Part shown: positions 16,466-25,144 of the stretch, one piece after another
How the letters are laid out: each line of letters opens with the position of its first letter
Numbering within the stretch: position 1 is the stretch's first letter
Origin: CAKZLS01 sp963771545
GTDB lineage: Bacteria > Pseudomonadota > Alphaproteobacteria > Rhodospirillales > Defluviicoccaceae
Direction of reading: 5' to 3'
Assembly (NCBI GenBank): GCA_963771545.1
Contig: CAVYTX010000002.1
Span: forward strand, 372,001 to 436,000
DNA length: 64,000 bases
The notes under the pieces: generated by a model
What the model was told of the DNA's origin: nothing
What the model saw: only the letters and a program-made list of their open reading frames with translations
Databases searched by the model: none
Program-made: the position numbers and the translations under genes

Positions 16466-17783
16466 ATGCGTTCACGGCTTTCCATCCTTGTCCTGATGCT
16501 CGTGGCGACGGCCGCGTGCAGTGTCGACAGCGAACAGGCGAAGGTTTGCCAGTGGTTCATTCCGGCGTTTGAGCCCCATCTCGAGGGCATCGAAATTCTT
16601 CGCCACGAACGGCATGGCTCGGCGGAGAACTCCATCGTCGTTCACTATCGCTCCCGCGACGCCGCCGGCAAGGCGGCCGAGCACTGGATCGCCTGCTGGT
16701 TCGAGGCGTCGGCCTTCGGTCCGGGCCGCCTTTCCGTGGAAGGCGTGAGCACCGATCGCCAGGGCCTGTTGTCGCCGGTCAAGCTGGAGATGCTGCGGAT
16801 TTGGCTCCGCGTTCAGGGCACGGATTTTGAACCCAAGGACGCGGAACCCAGCGCGACCGGACCGGCCCTGTCGGATCCGCTGTACGCCCTGCATGCGGCG
16901 ATCAACGCGCTCGTCATGGGCTGTGTCTACGCCCTGGTGGCCATCGGTTTCAGCCTGGTCTACGGGGTCATCGGCAGGATCAATCTGGCGCTCGGCGACA
17001 TGTCCACCATCGCCGCCTATGCCGCCTTCACCGGCGTCACCCTCATGGGCGCGGCGGGGACGGGGTGGTGGTTCGCCGGCTTATTGGCGGTCCTTCTCGT
17101 CGCCATCGGGGTCGCGGTGCTGGCCAACGTGGCCACGGAACGGCTGATCTTTCGGCCGCTGCGCGGATCTTCGACCCAGGCGCCGCTGATCGCCACCATC
17201 GGCCTCGCCATATTCCTGCGCGAGTTCATGCGATTGACCCAGGGCTCGCGCGACCGCTGGCTGCAGCCGCTCGTCACGGAGCCCTATCTGTTGGCGGCGG
17301 GCGACGGGGCATGATGTTTCCGTCAGCGCCGCGCAGCTTCTGATTCTCGGGCTGACCGTGACGCTCTGCGCCATCCTCGGGGTGCTGATGACGCGTTCGG
17401 CATTCGGCCGCCGTTACCGCGCTTGTTGCGATGATTTCCAGACGGCGACGCTGCTGGGCGTCAACGCCGGCCGGACGGTGGCGCAAACGTTTGCACTGAG
17501 CGCGGTGTTCGCCGGCGCGGCCGGAGCCGTCGTCGCGCTGTATTACGGAACGGTCAGCGCCTACATGGGCGTGATGTTCGGGTTCAAGGCGCTGGTTGCG
17601 GCGGTGGTCGGCGGCATGGGGTCGATCGCCGGCGCGATGCTTGGCGGCGTCTTGATCGCGCTTCTGGAATTGCTGTGGTCGTCGTACCTGACCATGGCGT
17701 ACCGCGACGTGGTGATCTTCGGGCTGCTGGCGTTCGTCCTGGTGTTCCGGCCCAACGGACTGCTGGGCCGACCCGACTCTTGA
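16466..17783 (+). pseudogene. LivH-type ABC permease with lipoprotein-like N-terminal domain, frameshifted
   Basis: The first about 145 residues form an unusual extension: signal peptide and lipobox-like LVATAAC, then a soluble domain (CQWFIPAFEPHLEGIEILRHERHG; HWIACWFEASAFG). The LivH permease follows from about ALHAAINALVMGCVYALVAIGFSLVYGVIGRINLALGDMSTIAAY onward. The frame is lost at the GGGG run 17306-17309. Removing one G restores AAGDGHDVSVSAAQLLILGLTVTL and continues to FRPNGLLGRPDS at 17783. LivH permeases form the inner-membrane channel of amino-acid/amide ABC importers. No LivM, LivG or LivF follows directly here. The frameshift may be a sequencing error. Confidence 0.8.
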
Positions 17784-17795
17784 AGCGCCTCGGTA

Positions 17796-18410
17796 TTATT
17801 CGAACGCCACCGACCGGCGGGCCGCGTCGATGCGCTTCTGGCCCCAGGCCTTGGGCGTGGTCGGGGCCTTGCCCGCGTAAACATCGGTGCCCATCAGCGG
17901 GGCGTCCAATTCAACCGCGCCCTCGGACGCCGTCACCAGAACGCTGGCGCCCGACAACATGACAACGCCGAGATGATCCGGTTGCTGTTCCGCCCAGACC
18001 TCGGTTCCGCGAATCCCCAGAACGGCAACGGGAGTCTTGATGGCCATGGAGTCCGCGGGCGGGCCGGTCACCGCCGCGCTGACGGCGAGCATAACACCCT
18101 CGAAGAACTTCAGCACCGATTGCCCGCTGTCCTTCGCCTCAACGGCTTCGATGGAGATGGAACTGTTGTCTCCGAGCGCGATCGAGGCGCCGCTGGCAAG
18201 ACGCAGATGCAGCCGCGTATCGCCGCCGGTAGAGATCCTGTCGCCGACGAAAACGGTCATGCCCATGGCGACCGCGCGGGTGATGTCGCCTCGGGTGGCC
18301 GTGGCGGTGCCCACCAGACGATCGATGGTGCCGGCCGGCTTGTTCTCCTGCGCGCGCGCGGGCATGGCAAGAATCAACACTAAGGCCAATGCCGCCAACA
18401 CTCTTTCCAT
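17796..18410 (-). CDS. FecR-domain periplasmic protein
   Basis: This 204-residue protein has a signal peptide (VLAALALVLILAMPARAQ) and a FecR-type beta domain with VGTATATRG, VFVGDRISTGGDTRLHLRLASGASIALGDNSSISIE and VLGIRGTEVWAE. Free-standing FecR-domain proteins without sigma-regulator parts are common in alphaproteobacteria; their role is unclear and probably adhesive or polymer-related. It follows hemN by 33 nt on the same strand and may be its operon partner. The stop nearly meets the convergent LivH gene. Confidence 0.82.
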   Translation of the reverse strand: MERVLAALALVLILAMPARAQENKPAGTIDRLVGTATATRGDITRAVAMGMTVFVGDRISTGGDTRLHLRLASGASIALGDNSSISIEAVEAKDSGQSVLKFFEGVMLAVSAAVTGPPADSMAIKTPVAVLGIRGTEVWAEQQPDHLGVVMLSGASVLVTASEGAVELDAPLMGTDVYAGKAPTTPKAWGQKRIDAARRSVAFE

Positions 18411-18443
18411 GATATTCTTCCCTCTCCCTCTCGCATCGCGCGT

Positions 18444-19805
18444 TCAGACCGCGCGAGAATGCCGTTGTTGCCCGTGTTCTCCCCCGCGCGCGAGATAGGC
18501 GTCGAAGGCAGCGGCGACCAGGCGAACCAAGGGCCGGCCCGAAGGCGTGACGGTGATTCGATGACCGTCGACGACGACCACGCCGTCGGCGGCGAGCGGT
18601 TCGAGACGGCCGAGTTCGGCGGCGAAGTCCGGGTCCGCCGCGCCGTGGCGCCGCGCCACCGCCTGGAGATCCACGGCGAGGTCGCACATCAAGCGCGCGA
18701 TGATTTCTCCTCTGAGCGTGTCGTCGGCGCTCAGCTCCACGCCGCGCGCGATCGGCAACCGGCCGGCGGCGACGGTCTCGCGGTAGTCCTTCAGCGGCGA
18801 GATGTTCTGGACATAACCGTGAGGCAACCCCCCGATGGCCGAGGCGCCCAGTCCCAGCAGCACCGGGGCGGCGTCGGTGGTGTATCCCTGGAAGTTGCGA
18901 TGGAGCCGGCCCTGGTCCAGGGCAAGGGCCAGATCGTCGTCGGGCCGGGCGAAATGGTCGAGACCGATCGGCCGGTAGCCGAGCGCCTCCAGCCGCTCGG
19001 AAGCCGCCTCGAATTGCCGCCAGCGTTCGCCGGCTCCGGGCAGGGCGGCTTCGTCGATCAGCTTCTGATGGCTTTTCATCCACGGCACGTGGGCATAGCC
19101 GAACAGCGCCACCCGGCCCGGTTCGAGACCGGCCGCCTTGTCCACCATGTCCAGCACCCGCCCGGTGGTCTGGTGGGGGAGGCCGTACATCAGATCGAGA
19201 TTGATGTGCGCGATCCCGTGACGGCGGAGCCAGCCGCAAACCCGCTCCACCACCTCGAAGGGCTGGACCCGATTGATGGCCGCCTGGACGTCGGGGTGGA
19301 AATCTTGGACGCCGATGCTGGCGCGATTGACCCCGGCGGCGGCGAGCGCCGCCACATAGTCCTCGGTGGCGTCGCGGGGATCCAGTTCGACGGCGAGTTC
19401 AGCGCCCGCGGCGATGTCGAAGCGGCGCCGGAGCTTGCCCACCAGGGCGAGCCAGTCCCCGCCCGTCAGCATGGTGGGGCTGCCGCCGCCCCAATGCAGG
19501 TGGCTGGCGGAAAACCGGCCCGGCAGCGCCTCGGCGAGTAGATCGATTTCTTTCTCCAGAACATCAAGATATTGCCGTATCGGTTCATATTTATTCACTA
19601 TTTTTGTATAACAGCCGCAGAACCAGCACATGGAGTCGCAGAACGGAATGTGGAAGTACAGCGACAGCGGTTGCCCAGGATCCAAGGTTCCGAGCCAGTC
19701 GCGATACACCGCGTCGTTCACGTCGGCGGTGAAATGCGGAGCCGTCGGGTAGCTGGTGTAGCGGGGGACCCGAAGAACGTACTTGTCCGACAGATGGGTT
19801 GGCAT
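18444..19805 (-). CDS. hemN: Oxygen-independent coproporphyrinogen III oxidase
   Basis: This 453-residue radical-SAM enzyme converts coproporphyrinogen III to protoporphyrinogen IX without oxygen in haem biosynthesis. The 4Fe-4S/SAM motif is FCDSMCWFCGC, with Cys56, Cys60 and Cys63. The family opening YVLRVPRYTSYPTAPHF, the HWGGGSPTML strand and HINLDLMYGLPHQT are all present. Length is normal. No FNR-type TTGAT-N4-ATCAA site was seen upstream, although anaerobic control is usual for this gene. It probably sits in a minus-strand run with the CpdA-like and FAH genes upstream. Confidence 0.95.
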   Translation of the reverse strand: MPTHLSDKYVLRVPRYTSYPTAPHFTADVNDAVYRDWLGTLDPGQPLSLYFHIPFCDSMCWFCGCYTKIVNKYEPIRQYLDVLEKEIDLLAEALPGRFSASHLHWGGGSPTMLTGGDWLALVGKLRRRFDIAAGAELAVELDPRDATEDYVAALAAAGVNRASIGVQDFHPDVQAAINRVQPFEVVERVCGWLRRHGIAHINLDLMYGLPHQTTGRVLDMVDKAAGLEPGRVALFGYAHVPWMKSHQKLIDEAALPGAGERWRQFEAASERLEALGYRPIGLDHFARPDDDLALALDQGRLHRNFQGYTTDAAPVLLGLGASAIGGLPHGYVQNISPLKDYRETVAAGRLPIARGVELSADDTLRGEIIARLMCDLAVDLQAVARRHGAADPDFAAELGRLEPLAADGVVVVDGHRITVTPSGRPLVRLVAAAFDAYLARGGEHGQQRHSRAV

Positions 19806-19858
19806 TCATTCGTTCCGTGTCAGGGGCAGTGAGCGCGACGACTCCCCGCAAACATAGG

Positions 19859-20668
19859 TCAAACCGGTTCCATATGAAACCGGTGGCGCGGCCCGAAGTC
19901 GCCGATCAGGCTGGTCAGAACGGTTGGGCCTTCGCCGCCCCGCCACAGATGGAGGGAAATGGCCGGCGGTTCGACAACGAACGCGGAGGGCGCGTCTTCG
20001 GAGAGTTCCAGGGGCATCTGGAACACGATGCTGGGAGCGACGGTGGCCATGACGCCGGCCCAGCGGGTCTGGATCGCGCGATGAACGTGTCCGCATGTGA
20101 CCAGCCGGACCTCTGGGAAGCGGCGGATCAGGAGTTCAAGCTCATCCGCGCCCTTGAACGATGGCCGGTCCATGAACGCGATGCCCGTCGCGAACGGCGG
20201 ATGATGCATGAAAATAACCGTCGGTCGATCCGGCTGTTCCGAGAGACGATCGTCCAGCCATTGCAGCCGGGCGGGACACATTCGCCCGCCCACCTGGCCG
20301 TCGATAACCGTATCGAGTCCGATCAGCCGTAGCGGGTACCGGTCGACGGCGTAGTGCAGGAACTCGCCGGTTTCCGGCAGGTATCCCTGATCGACAAATG
20401 CCGCTCTCAGGTTGGTCCGGTTGTCGTGGTTGCCGGGGATGACGTAGACCGGCATCGGCAGGCTGTCGAACGCGGACCGCAGCAGCGCGTAGTCCTCCGG
20501 ACGGCCGTCCTGGGTCAGGTCGCCGGTGGCCAGCAGCAGGTCCGGTCTTGGGTCGAGACCGCCGATATGATCGATGGCCGCCGCGAGCGTCGCTTGGCTG
20601 TCGACGACGCCGTTGAGCAGCGTGCCATCGGCGAGGACGTGCAGGTCCGAGATCTGGGCGATGAGCAT
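19859..20668 (-). CDS. CpdA-like cyclic nucleotide phosphodiesterase / metallophosphoesterase
   Basis: This 269-residue calcineurin-like phosphoesterase has all five metal motifs: QISDLH (Asp8, His10), LATGDLTQDG (Asp50), IPGNHDNR (79-83), VIFMHHPP and CGHVHRAI. The arrangement matches CpdA, a cAMP/3',5'-cyclic nucleotide phosphodiesterase, but substrate specificity cannot be read from sequence. It starts 7 nt after the FAH-family gene stop, so the two are co-transcribed. Confidence 0.88.
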   Translation of the reverse strand: MLIAQISDLHVLADGTLLNGVVDSQATLAAAIDHIGGLDPRPDLLLATGDLTQDGRPEDYALLRSAFDSLPMPVYVIPGNHDNRTNLRAAFVDQGYLPETGEFLHYAVDRYPLRLIGLDTVIDGQVGGRMCPARLQWLDDRLSEQPDRPTVIFMHHPPFATGIAFMDRPSFKGADELELLIRRFPEVRLVTCGHVHRAIQTRWAGVMATVAPSIVFQMPLELSEDAPSAFVVEPPAISLHLWRGGEGPTVLTSLIGDFGPRHRFHMEPV

Positions 20669-20675
20669 GACGGGA

Positions 20676-21530
20676 TCAGACGCCCGGGGAGTAGGCGATG
20701 ACGTCTTGGCGTTGCTGGCCGAGACCCTCCACCGAAACCTCCATGACGTCTCCCGGTTTCAGAAACACCGGCGGTTTGCAGCCAAGTCCGACGCCGTCGG
20801 GCGTTCCGGTGGCGATGACGTCGCCGGGCATGAGGGTCATGAACTGGCTTAGATGGCTGACCAGATAAACGACGCCGAATATCATATCGCGGGTATTCCC
20901 GTTCTGCCGGTTCTGGCCATTCAGATCCAAGCGCAGACCCAGGTTTTGCGGGTCGGGAACCTCGTCCTTGGTGACCAACCACGGGCCGAGCGGCGCGAAG
21001 GTGTCGCAGCTCTTGCCCTTGATGAACTGGCCGCCGCGTTCCCTCTGAAACGAGCGCTCGGACACGTCGTTGATGATGGCGAAGCCCGCCACGTGCTCCA
21101 AGGCGCGGTCCTCGTCCACATACTGGGCCATGCTGCCGATGACGACCGCCAGTTCCACCTCCCAATCGGTCTTTTCCGATCCCCGGGGGATCATCACCGG
21201 ATCGTTGGGCCCGCTGAGCGCGGTGATGGCTTTCGAAAACATCATCGGCTCGGAGCGCGGTTTTCCGCCGGTTTCTTCCGCGTGCAAGCGGTAATTCAGA
21301 CCGATCGCCAGGATCTTGCCGATCCCGGCGACCGGCGGCCCCAGGCGGGGCGATCCCTCCACCGCCGGCAGGGAGACGGGGTCCAGGGACGCGAGTTGAG
21401 CCAGCCGGTCGGGGCCGAGGACGTCGCCGCTAAAGTCGACCACATGATCCGACAGATCGCGGATATGCCCGGCGTCATCGAGCAGTCCGGGCTTCTCGTG
21501 GCCGCGGCGACCGTATCGTAGCAACTTCAT
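20676..21530 (-). CDS. Fumarylacetoacetate hydrolase family protein
   Basis: This 284-residue FAH-superfamily enzyme has GKILAIGLNYRLHAEETGGKPRSEPMMFSK, the metal-binding WEVELAVVIG, FAIINDVSERSFQRERGGQFIKGKSCDTFAPLGPWLV and MPGDVIATGTPDGVGLGCKPPVFLKPGD. Family members cleave carbon-carbon bonds or decarboxylate beta-keto acids (fumarylpyruvate, acylpyruvate, 2-keto-3-deoxy sugar acids). The exact substrate is unknown. It is first in a minus-strand run with the CpdA-like gene. A GC-poor 315-bp region with the pseudopilin promoter lies upstream. Confidence 0.9.
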   Translation of the reverse strand: MKLLRYGRRGHEKPGLLDDAGHIRDLSDHVVDFSGDVLGPDRLAQLASLDPVSLPAVEGSPRLGPPVAGIGKILAIGLNYRLHAEETGGKPRSEPMMFSKAITALSGPNDPVMIPRGSEKTDWEVELAVVIGSMAQYVDEDRALEHVAGFAIINDVSERSFQRERGGQFIKGKSCDTFAPLGPWLVTKDEVPDPQNLGLRLDLNGQNRQNGNTRDMIFGVVYLVSHLSQFMTLMPGDVIATGTPDGVGLGCKPPVFLKPGDVMEVSVEGLGQQRQDVIAYSPGV

Positions 21531-21845
21531 GGCGGTCTCCTAGCGAGGCTTCGAATCCCGGGATCGGGGCAACGGGAAAACGTAACCCAATTGCTCGTTT
21601 CCTCACACAGTAGCCGGAACTCCCGCGCGGTCAATGCTCGCGGTGACCCTGTTTTCATGGCATTTAATTAAATTAAATATAAGAAATATGTCAAATAATA
21701 TATTGATAATTTCATGTAAAAATTCACTTATATTGGTGATATTGTATGTACTTGTAAAATATAGTTTCTAGAGATATAATGATGTCGTGGAGTTTGTATT
21801 AGTTATTGCAATTTCTTTTAAAAAACTAACCGTGGATCGAGCGCG
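21531..21845. promoter_or_regulatory. AT-rich divergent promoter island upstream of tadE
   Basis: This divergent region contains a sharply AT-rich stretch (about 21655-21835) that contrasts with the GC-rich neighbourhood. It probably carries the tadE promoter on the plus strand and that of the FAH operon on the minus strand. Similar AT islands occur upstream of tadG and flp. No exact -35/-10 boxes are claimed. Confidence 0.5.
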
Positions 21846-22430
21846 ATGATGACAATCCTCCGGCGATTTCTCAGCTTGCGCCGAAACGAGAACGGCTCGC
21901 CCAGCATCGAGTTCATTTTCGCGGCGCCCATCCTGGTTTTGATGGCCATCGGCACCATCGAGTTCGGTTTGATCATGTTCGTGACCGTCTTGATGGAGAG
22001 CAGCCTGCGCGACGCGGCGCGTTACGGCGTTACCGGTCAGGAACCGGAGCCAGGCGCGCGGCTGGCGGCGATTGTCGAAATTATCGAGGACCGCACCATC
22101 GGCTTGGTGGACATCGACGCGGCCACGATCGAAATCCTCAGTTATCCGACATTCGGCGATGTCGACCGCGGGGAGGGCTATGTCGACGGCAACGGCAACG
22201 GCGATTACGACGCCGGCGAGACCTACACCGACGAGAACGGCAACGGCCAGTGGGACGACGACGTGGGGGCGGCGGGCGCCGGCGAAAGCGGCCAGGTCGT
22301 CGTTTACCGGATGGAGTACGACTGGCCGCTGCTGACCCCGGTGCTGAGCCATCTCATCGGCCACGACGGGTATTTTCCCATCAGGGCCAGTATCGCCGTC
22401 CGCAACGAGCCATGGGAGACCGGAGCATGA
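21846..22430 (+). CDS. tadE: TadE-like minor pseudopilin with calcium-loop insertion
   Basis: This 194-residue protein has the TadE/TadG N-terminus (RRNENGSPSIEFIFAAPILVLMAIGTIEFGLIMF): a class III prepilin-like hydrophobic helix with the Glu typical of the pseudopilin core. A short periplasmic domain follows. Within it lies an Asp/Asn/Gly-rich insertion DGNGNGDYDAGETYTDENG-type (about residues 116-141) that looks like EF-hand/dockerin calcium loops. Its stop overlaps the next gene (ATGA at 22427). It belongs to the Tad pilus locus but is separated from the rest by IS debris. Confidence 0.8.
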   Translation: MMTILRRFLSLRRNENGSPSIEFIFAAPILVLMAIGTIEFGLIMFVTVLMESSLRDAARYGVTGQEPEPGARLAAIVEIIEDRTIGLVDIDAATIEILSYPTFGDVDRGEGYVDGNGNGDYDAGETYTDENGNGQWDDDVGAAGAGESGQVVVYRMEYDWPLLTPVLSHLIGHDGYFPIRASIAVRNEPWETGA

Positions 22431-22984
22431 GCATGGCCCGCTTTCTTCACAAAATTCGCCATGACCAACGCGGCAATTTCGCGGTGGAGCTGGCGTTCGC
22501 GACGCCGGTGCTGATGGTCCTGTTTCTGGTCGGCATCGAATTCACCCGCTACATGCTGATCCATCAGAAAGTCGAGCGGACCGCCGCGACCATCGCCGAT
22601 CTCGTTTCCCAATCCGAGGGCATGACCGAGGCCGAGATGGCCAACCTGTTCCTGGCCACGGAGTATGTGATGGAGCCGTTCGAACTGGGGACGGGGGGCA
22701 CGGTGATCGTCTCGTCCATCAGCGCCAAGGATGGCGCCGCCGCCAGGATCAACTGGCAGCGCTTCTATGGCGGCGGCAGCGGCGGCAGCATGTTCGGCGA
22801 GCAAGGCGACGTGGCGGATCTGCCCGACGGTTTTGTCGTCCGCGACGGCGAGTCGCTGATCGCCTGCGAAGCCTTCTACGTCTACGAACCGGCCATAGTC
22901 CAGGACGTGCTCGAGCCCGACACCATCTACCGCTGGTCCGTCTTCCGCCCCCGCTTCTCCTCCCTCGACACCATCGAACCGTAA
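22427..22984 (+). CDS. TadE/TadF-like minor pseudopilin
   Basis: This 185-residue protein has HKIRHDQRGNFAVELAFATPVLMVLFLVGIEFTRYML at the N-terminus: a basic leader, a G-x-x-x-x-E pseudopilin core and a hydrophobic helix. It continues with a periplasmic domain that includes VERTAATIADLVSQSEGMT, typical of TadE/TadF-like proteins of the Tad system. It is translationally coupled to the preceding tadE. A GC-rich hydrophilic tail (GGGSGGSMFGEQGD) is low-complexity. Confidence 0.8.
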   Translation: MSMARFLHKIRHDQRGNFAVELAFATPVLMVLFLVGIEFTRYMLIHQKVERTAATIADLVSQSEGMTEAEMANLFLATEYVMEPFELGTGGTVIVSSISAKDGAAARINWQRFYGGGSGGSMFGEQGDVADLPDGFVVRDGESLIACEAFYVYEPAIVQDVLEPDTIYRWSVFRPRFSSLDTIEP

Positions 22985-23489
22985 GGCGGCGTCGTTCCCG
23001 CCGTCTCTGGCGCGGAAGGGCGCGCGGAGGTAGCGGCCCCTTCGCATTGTTCGACGCTCCTCACCTGTGTGGGCTCCTGCAGCGATGCGGGCGGCCCCTC
23101 ACGGGGTAACATTCCCTTTAGCCGATGATGCGATAACACGCAGTGGTGCCATGCGCGGCCATCCACCATGCGCGGGCAAGGCATGAGTGCGGATGCATGT
23201 ATGAAGGGGCGCGATATTGGATCCGAAGCTGGTGCAAGCCATCGTATTGTACGTCATCGGCTTGGCTTTAGGCGCGGCGTTACTCTGGGTCGCCGCTTTT
23301 TTGGCGCTTATTCTCCCTTATCGACCGCCTCTTTCTTATCTACCGCCTCTTTGGGCGATGGTCGCGCTGGCGTGATCTTATGGCTCCTTGTGTTGGCCGA
23401 GTTGTGTGCGTCAAGTTCAGCAATTTGGTCATGGCGGCGGATGTGGTTGGGCCTGTGGTCAACGTGGAGCGTTGTCCACGGGCCATTGA
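22985..23489. other. Region between pseudopilin genes and IS debris
   Basis: The only plausible gene in this stretch is the 52-residue membrane peptide at 23217-23375. The remainder up to the IS256 remnant is probably IS flanking sequence. The words ACCGCCTCTTT repeat near 23323-23353. Confidence 0.4.
23217..23375 (+). CDS. Possible 52-residue membrane peptide (TTG start)
   Basis: A TTG at 23217 is preceded by GAAGGGG (7 nt spacing) and an in-frame stop at 23202-23204. It would encode a 52-residue peptide with one strong hydrophobic segment (LVQAIVLYVIGLALGAALLWVAAFLALIL) and a Pro-rich tail. Such composition is typical of small membrane proteins. I do not recognise it. It could also be chance in a non-coding stretch. 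Confidence 0.35.
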   Translation: MDPKLVQAIVLYVIGLALGAALLWVAAFLALILPYRPPLSYLPPLWAMVALA

Positions 23490-24526
23490 TCAGGCCGCGT
23501 TGCGGAGCGCCTCCTTTTTGAGTTCGCGCAGGTAATCCATGTTCAGATAGCGGTGGGCCTCGAGCCAGTTTTCGTGGGTCTCGACGGCGAGCGCCCGGAT
23601 CAATCGCAGGCAGCTTTCGGTATTGGGAAAGATCCGCACCACGTGGGTGCGGCGCTTGATCTCCTCGTTCAGCCGCTCCAGCATGTTCGTGGATTTCATG
23701 TGCTTATGGTGCTGTTGAGGCAGCTTGTAGAACGTCAACGTCTCCTCGATCGTGTCCTCGACCCACGTACAGAGCTTAGGGTACTTGGCCTGCCATTTGG
23801 CGAGCCAGGCGGCCAAGTCGCGCCGCGCCTCGGCGATGTCGCGCCGGTCGTACAGCCAGCGCACCTCGCGCAAACAATCGTCATCGACCTTCCTCGGCAC
23901 GTAGTCGAGGGCGTTTCGGAGGAAATGGACGTAGCACCGTTGCCAGGCGGCCTCGGGCAGGATCTCGCGGATCGCCGCCTTGAGGCCGGCGTGGTCGTCG
24001 GAAACCACGAACTCGACCCCATGCAGGCCACGGTCGCGGAGCTTGACGAGAAAGTCCCGCCAGCTCGACCGGCTCTCGCGATTGGCCATCTCAACCGCCA
24101 GAACCTGGCGCCGGCCTTCCCAGTTGATGCCAATGGCGATCAGCACCGCTTGCGACCGGATCACCCCGGCCTCGCGCACCCGCTCGTACCGGGCGTCAAG
24201 AATGAGATACGGATAAGACTCGTCCAGCCGCCGCTCGGCGAACTGCCGCAAACTCTCGTCCAGCGTCTTGTTGATCGCCGAGATCGCCGAAGCCGAGAAC
24301 GCGTGCCCGCACAATTCCTCGGTAATCGCCTTCACCTTGCGCGTCGAAACCCCTTGCACATACATCTCCGCCAACGCCGCGACCAACGCCTTCTCCGAGC
24401 GCTGGTAGCGCTCAAACAACTCCGTCGAAAACCGTCCCTCCCGATCCTGCGGCACCCTCAACTCCAGTTTGCCCACCCGGGTAATCAGCGTGCGCGGATA
24501 ATAACCGCTGCGATAGCCAAGCCGCA
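23490..24526 (-). pseudogene. IS256-family (Mutator) transposase, 5'-truncated
   Basis: About 345 residues of an IS256-type DDE transposase are intact. They begin RLGYRSGYYPRTLITRVGKLELRVPQDREG and include EKALVAALAEMYVQGVSTRKV, YLILDARYERVREAG (first Asp), FVVSDDHAGLKAAIREILP (second Asp), WQRCYVHFLRNAL and the C-terminal STNMLERLNEEIKRRTHVVRIFPN (Glu). The first about 60 residues are missing; at 24525-24528 the sequence switches abruptly to an ISAs1 transposase on the opposite strand. A reading frame continues past the junction only as antisense to ISAs1. It is not expected to transpose. Confidence 0.85.
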
Positions 24527-24527
24527 C

Positions 24528-24959
24528 GACGGCGATCACGGCCGCATCGAGACGCGCACCGCCGTCGTCTCGACCGACATCGCCTGGCTCCAGGACATCC
24601 ACCACTGGCCAGGGCTCGAAGCCGTCGGCAAGATGATCCGGACCCGCGAGGTGAACGGCAAGGCCACCACCGAGACCGCCTTTTATCTGGCGAGTTCCCC
24701 GCTTTCGGCCGAACGCTTCGCCACCGTCACGCGCGCCCATTGGGGCATCGAGAACAGCCTCCATTGGGTACTCGATGTCGTCATGAACGAGGACCACGCC
24801 CGCAACCGCAAGGACAACGGCCCAAACAACCTGGCCGTCCTCCGCCACATCGCCCTCAATATCATCCGCAAGGAAAAATCCAAGGGCTCCATGCGCGTCA
24901 AATTCAAACGCGCCGGATGGAACGACGACTTCCTCGCCAACCTCCTCACTCAAATCTGA
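24528..24959 (+). pseudogene. ISAs1-family transposase C-terminal fragment
   Basis: This 143-codon fragment of an ISAs1 DDE transposase reads DGDHGRIETRTAVVSTDIAWLQDIHHWPGL, FYLASSPLSAERFATVTRAHWGIENSLHWVLDVVMNEDHARNR and NLAVLRHIALNIIRKEKS. It ends in a normal stop. The N-terminal half is absent because the fragment abuts the IS256 remnant. A shorter fragment of the same family is at 7646-7843. Confidence 0.85.
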
Positions 24960-25104
24960 AATGCGATTGCCCTGGCCGGGTAGGGCGGATTAGCCTTGGC
25001 GTAATCCGCCGCATGAATCGACGCTGCCGCCGACGCATTCGTCGTAATACGCCTCTGGCTATTCCGAACTACGAAGGCTCGCCGAGGAAGGCGGGAGGAG
25101 AGGG

Positions 25105-25136
25105 GGCCGCCGCGGGACGCGGTTCCCGCGGCGGCC
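25105..25136 (-). terminator. Strong hairpin downstream of tadG
   Basis: Perfect 13-bp GC stem (25105-25117/25124-25136) with a 6-nt loop, located just past the tadG stop at 25145. No T-run follows, so it may be a factor-assisted terminator or an mRNA-stabilising hairpin. Confidence 0.45.
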
Positions 25137-25144
25137 GTACTTGG

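Noticed and set aside
19806..19858. Possible FNR site upstream of hemN
   Set aside because: No TTGAT-N4-ATCAA match in the gap or nearby.
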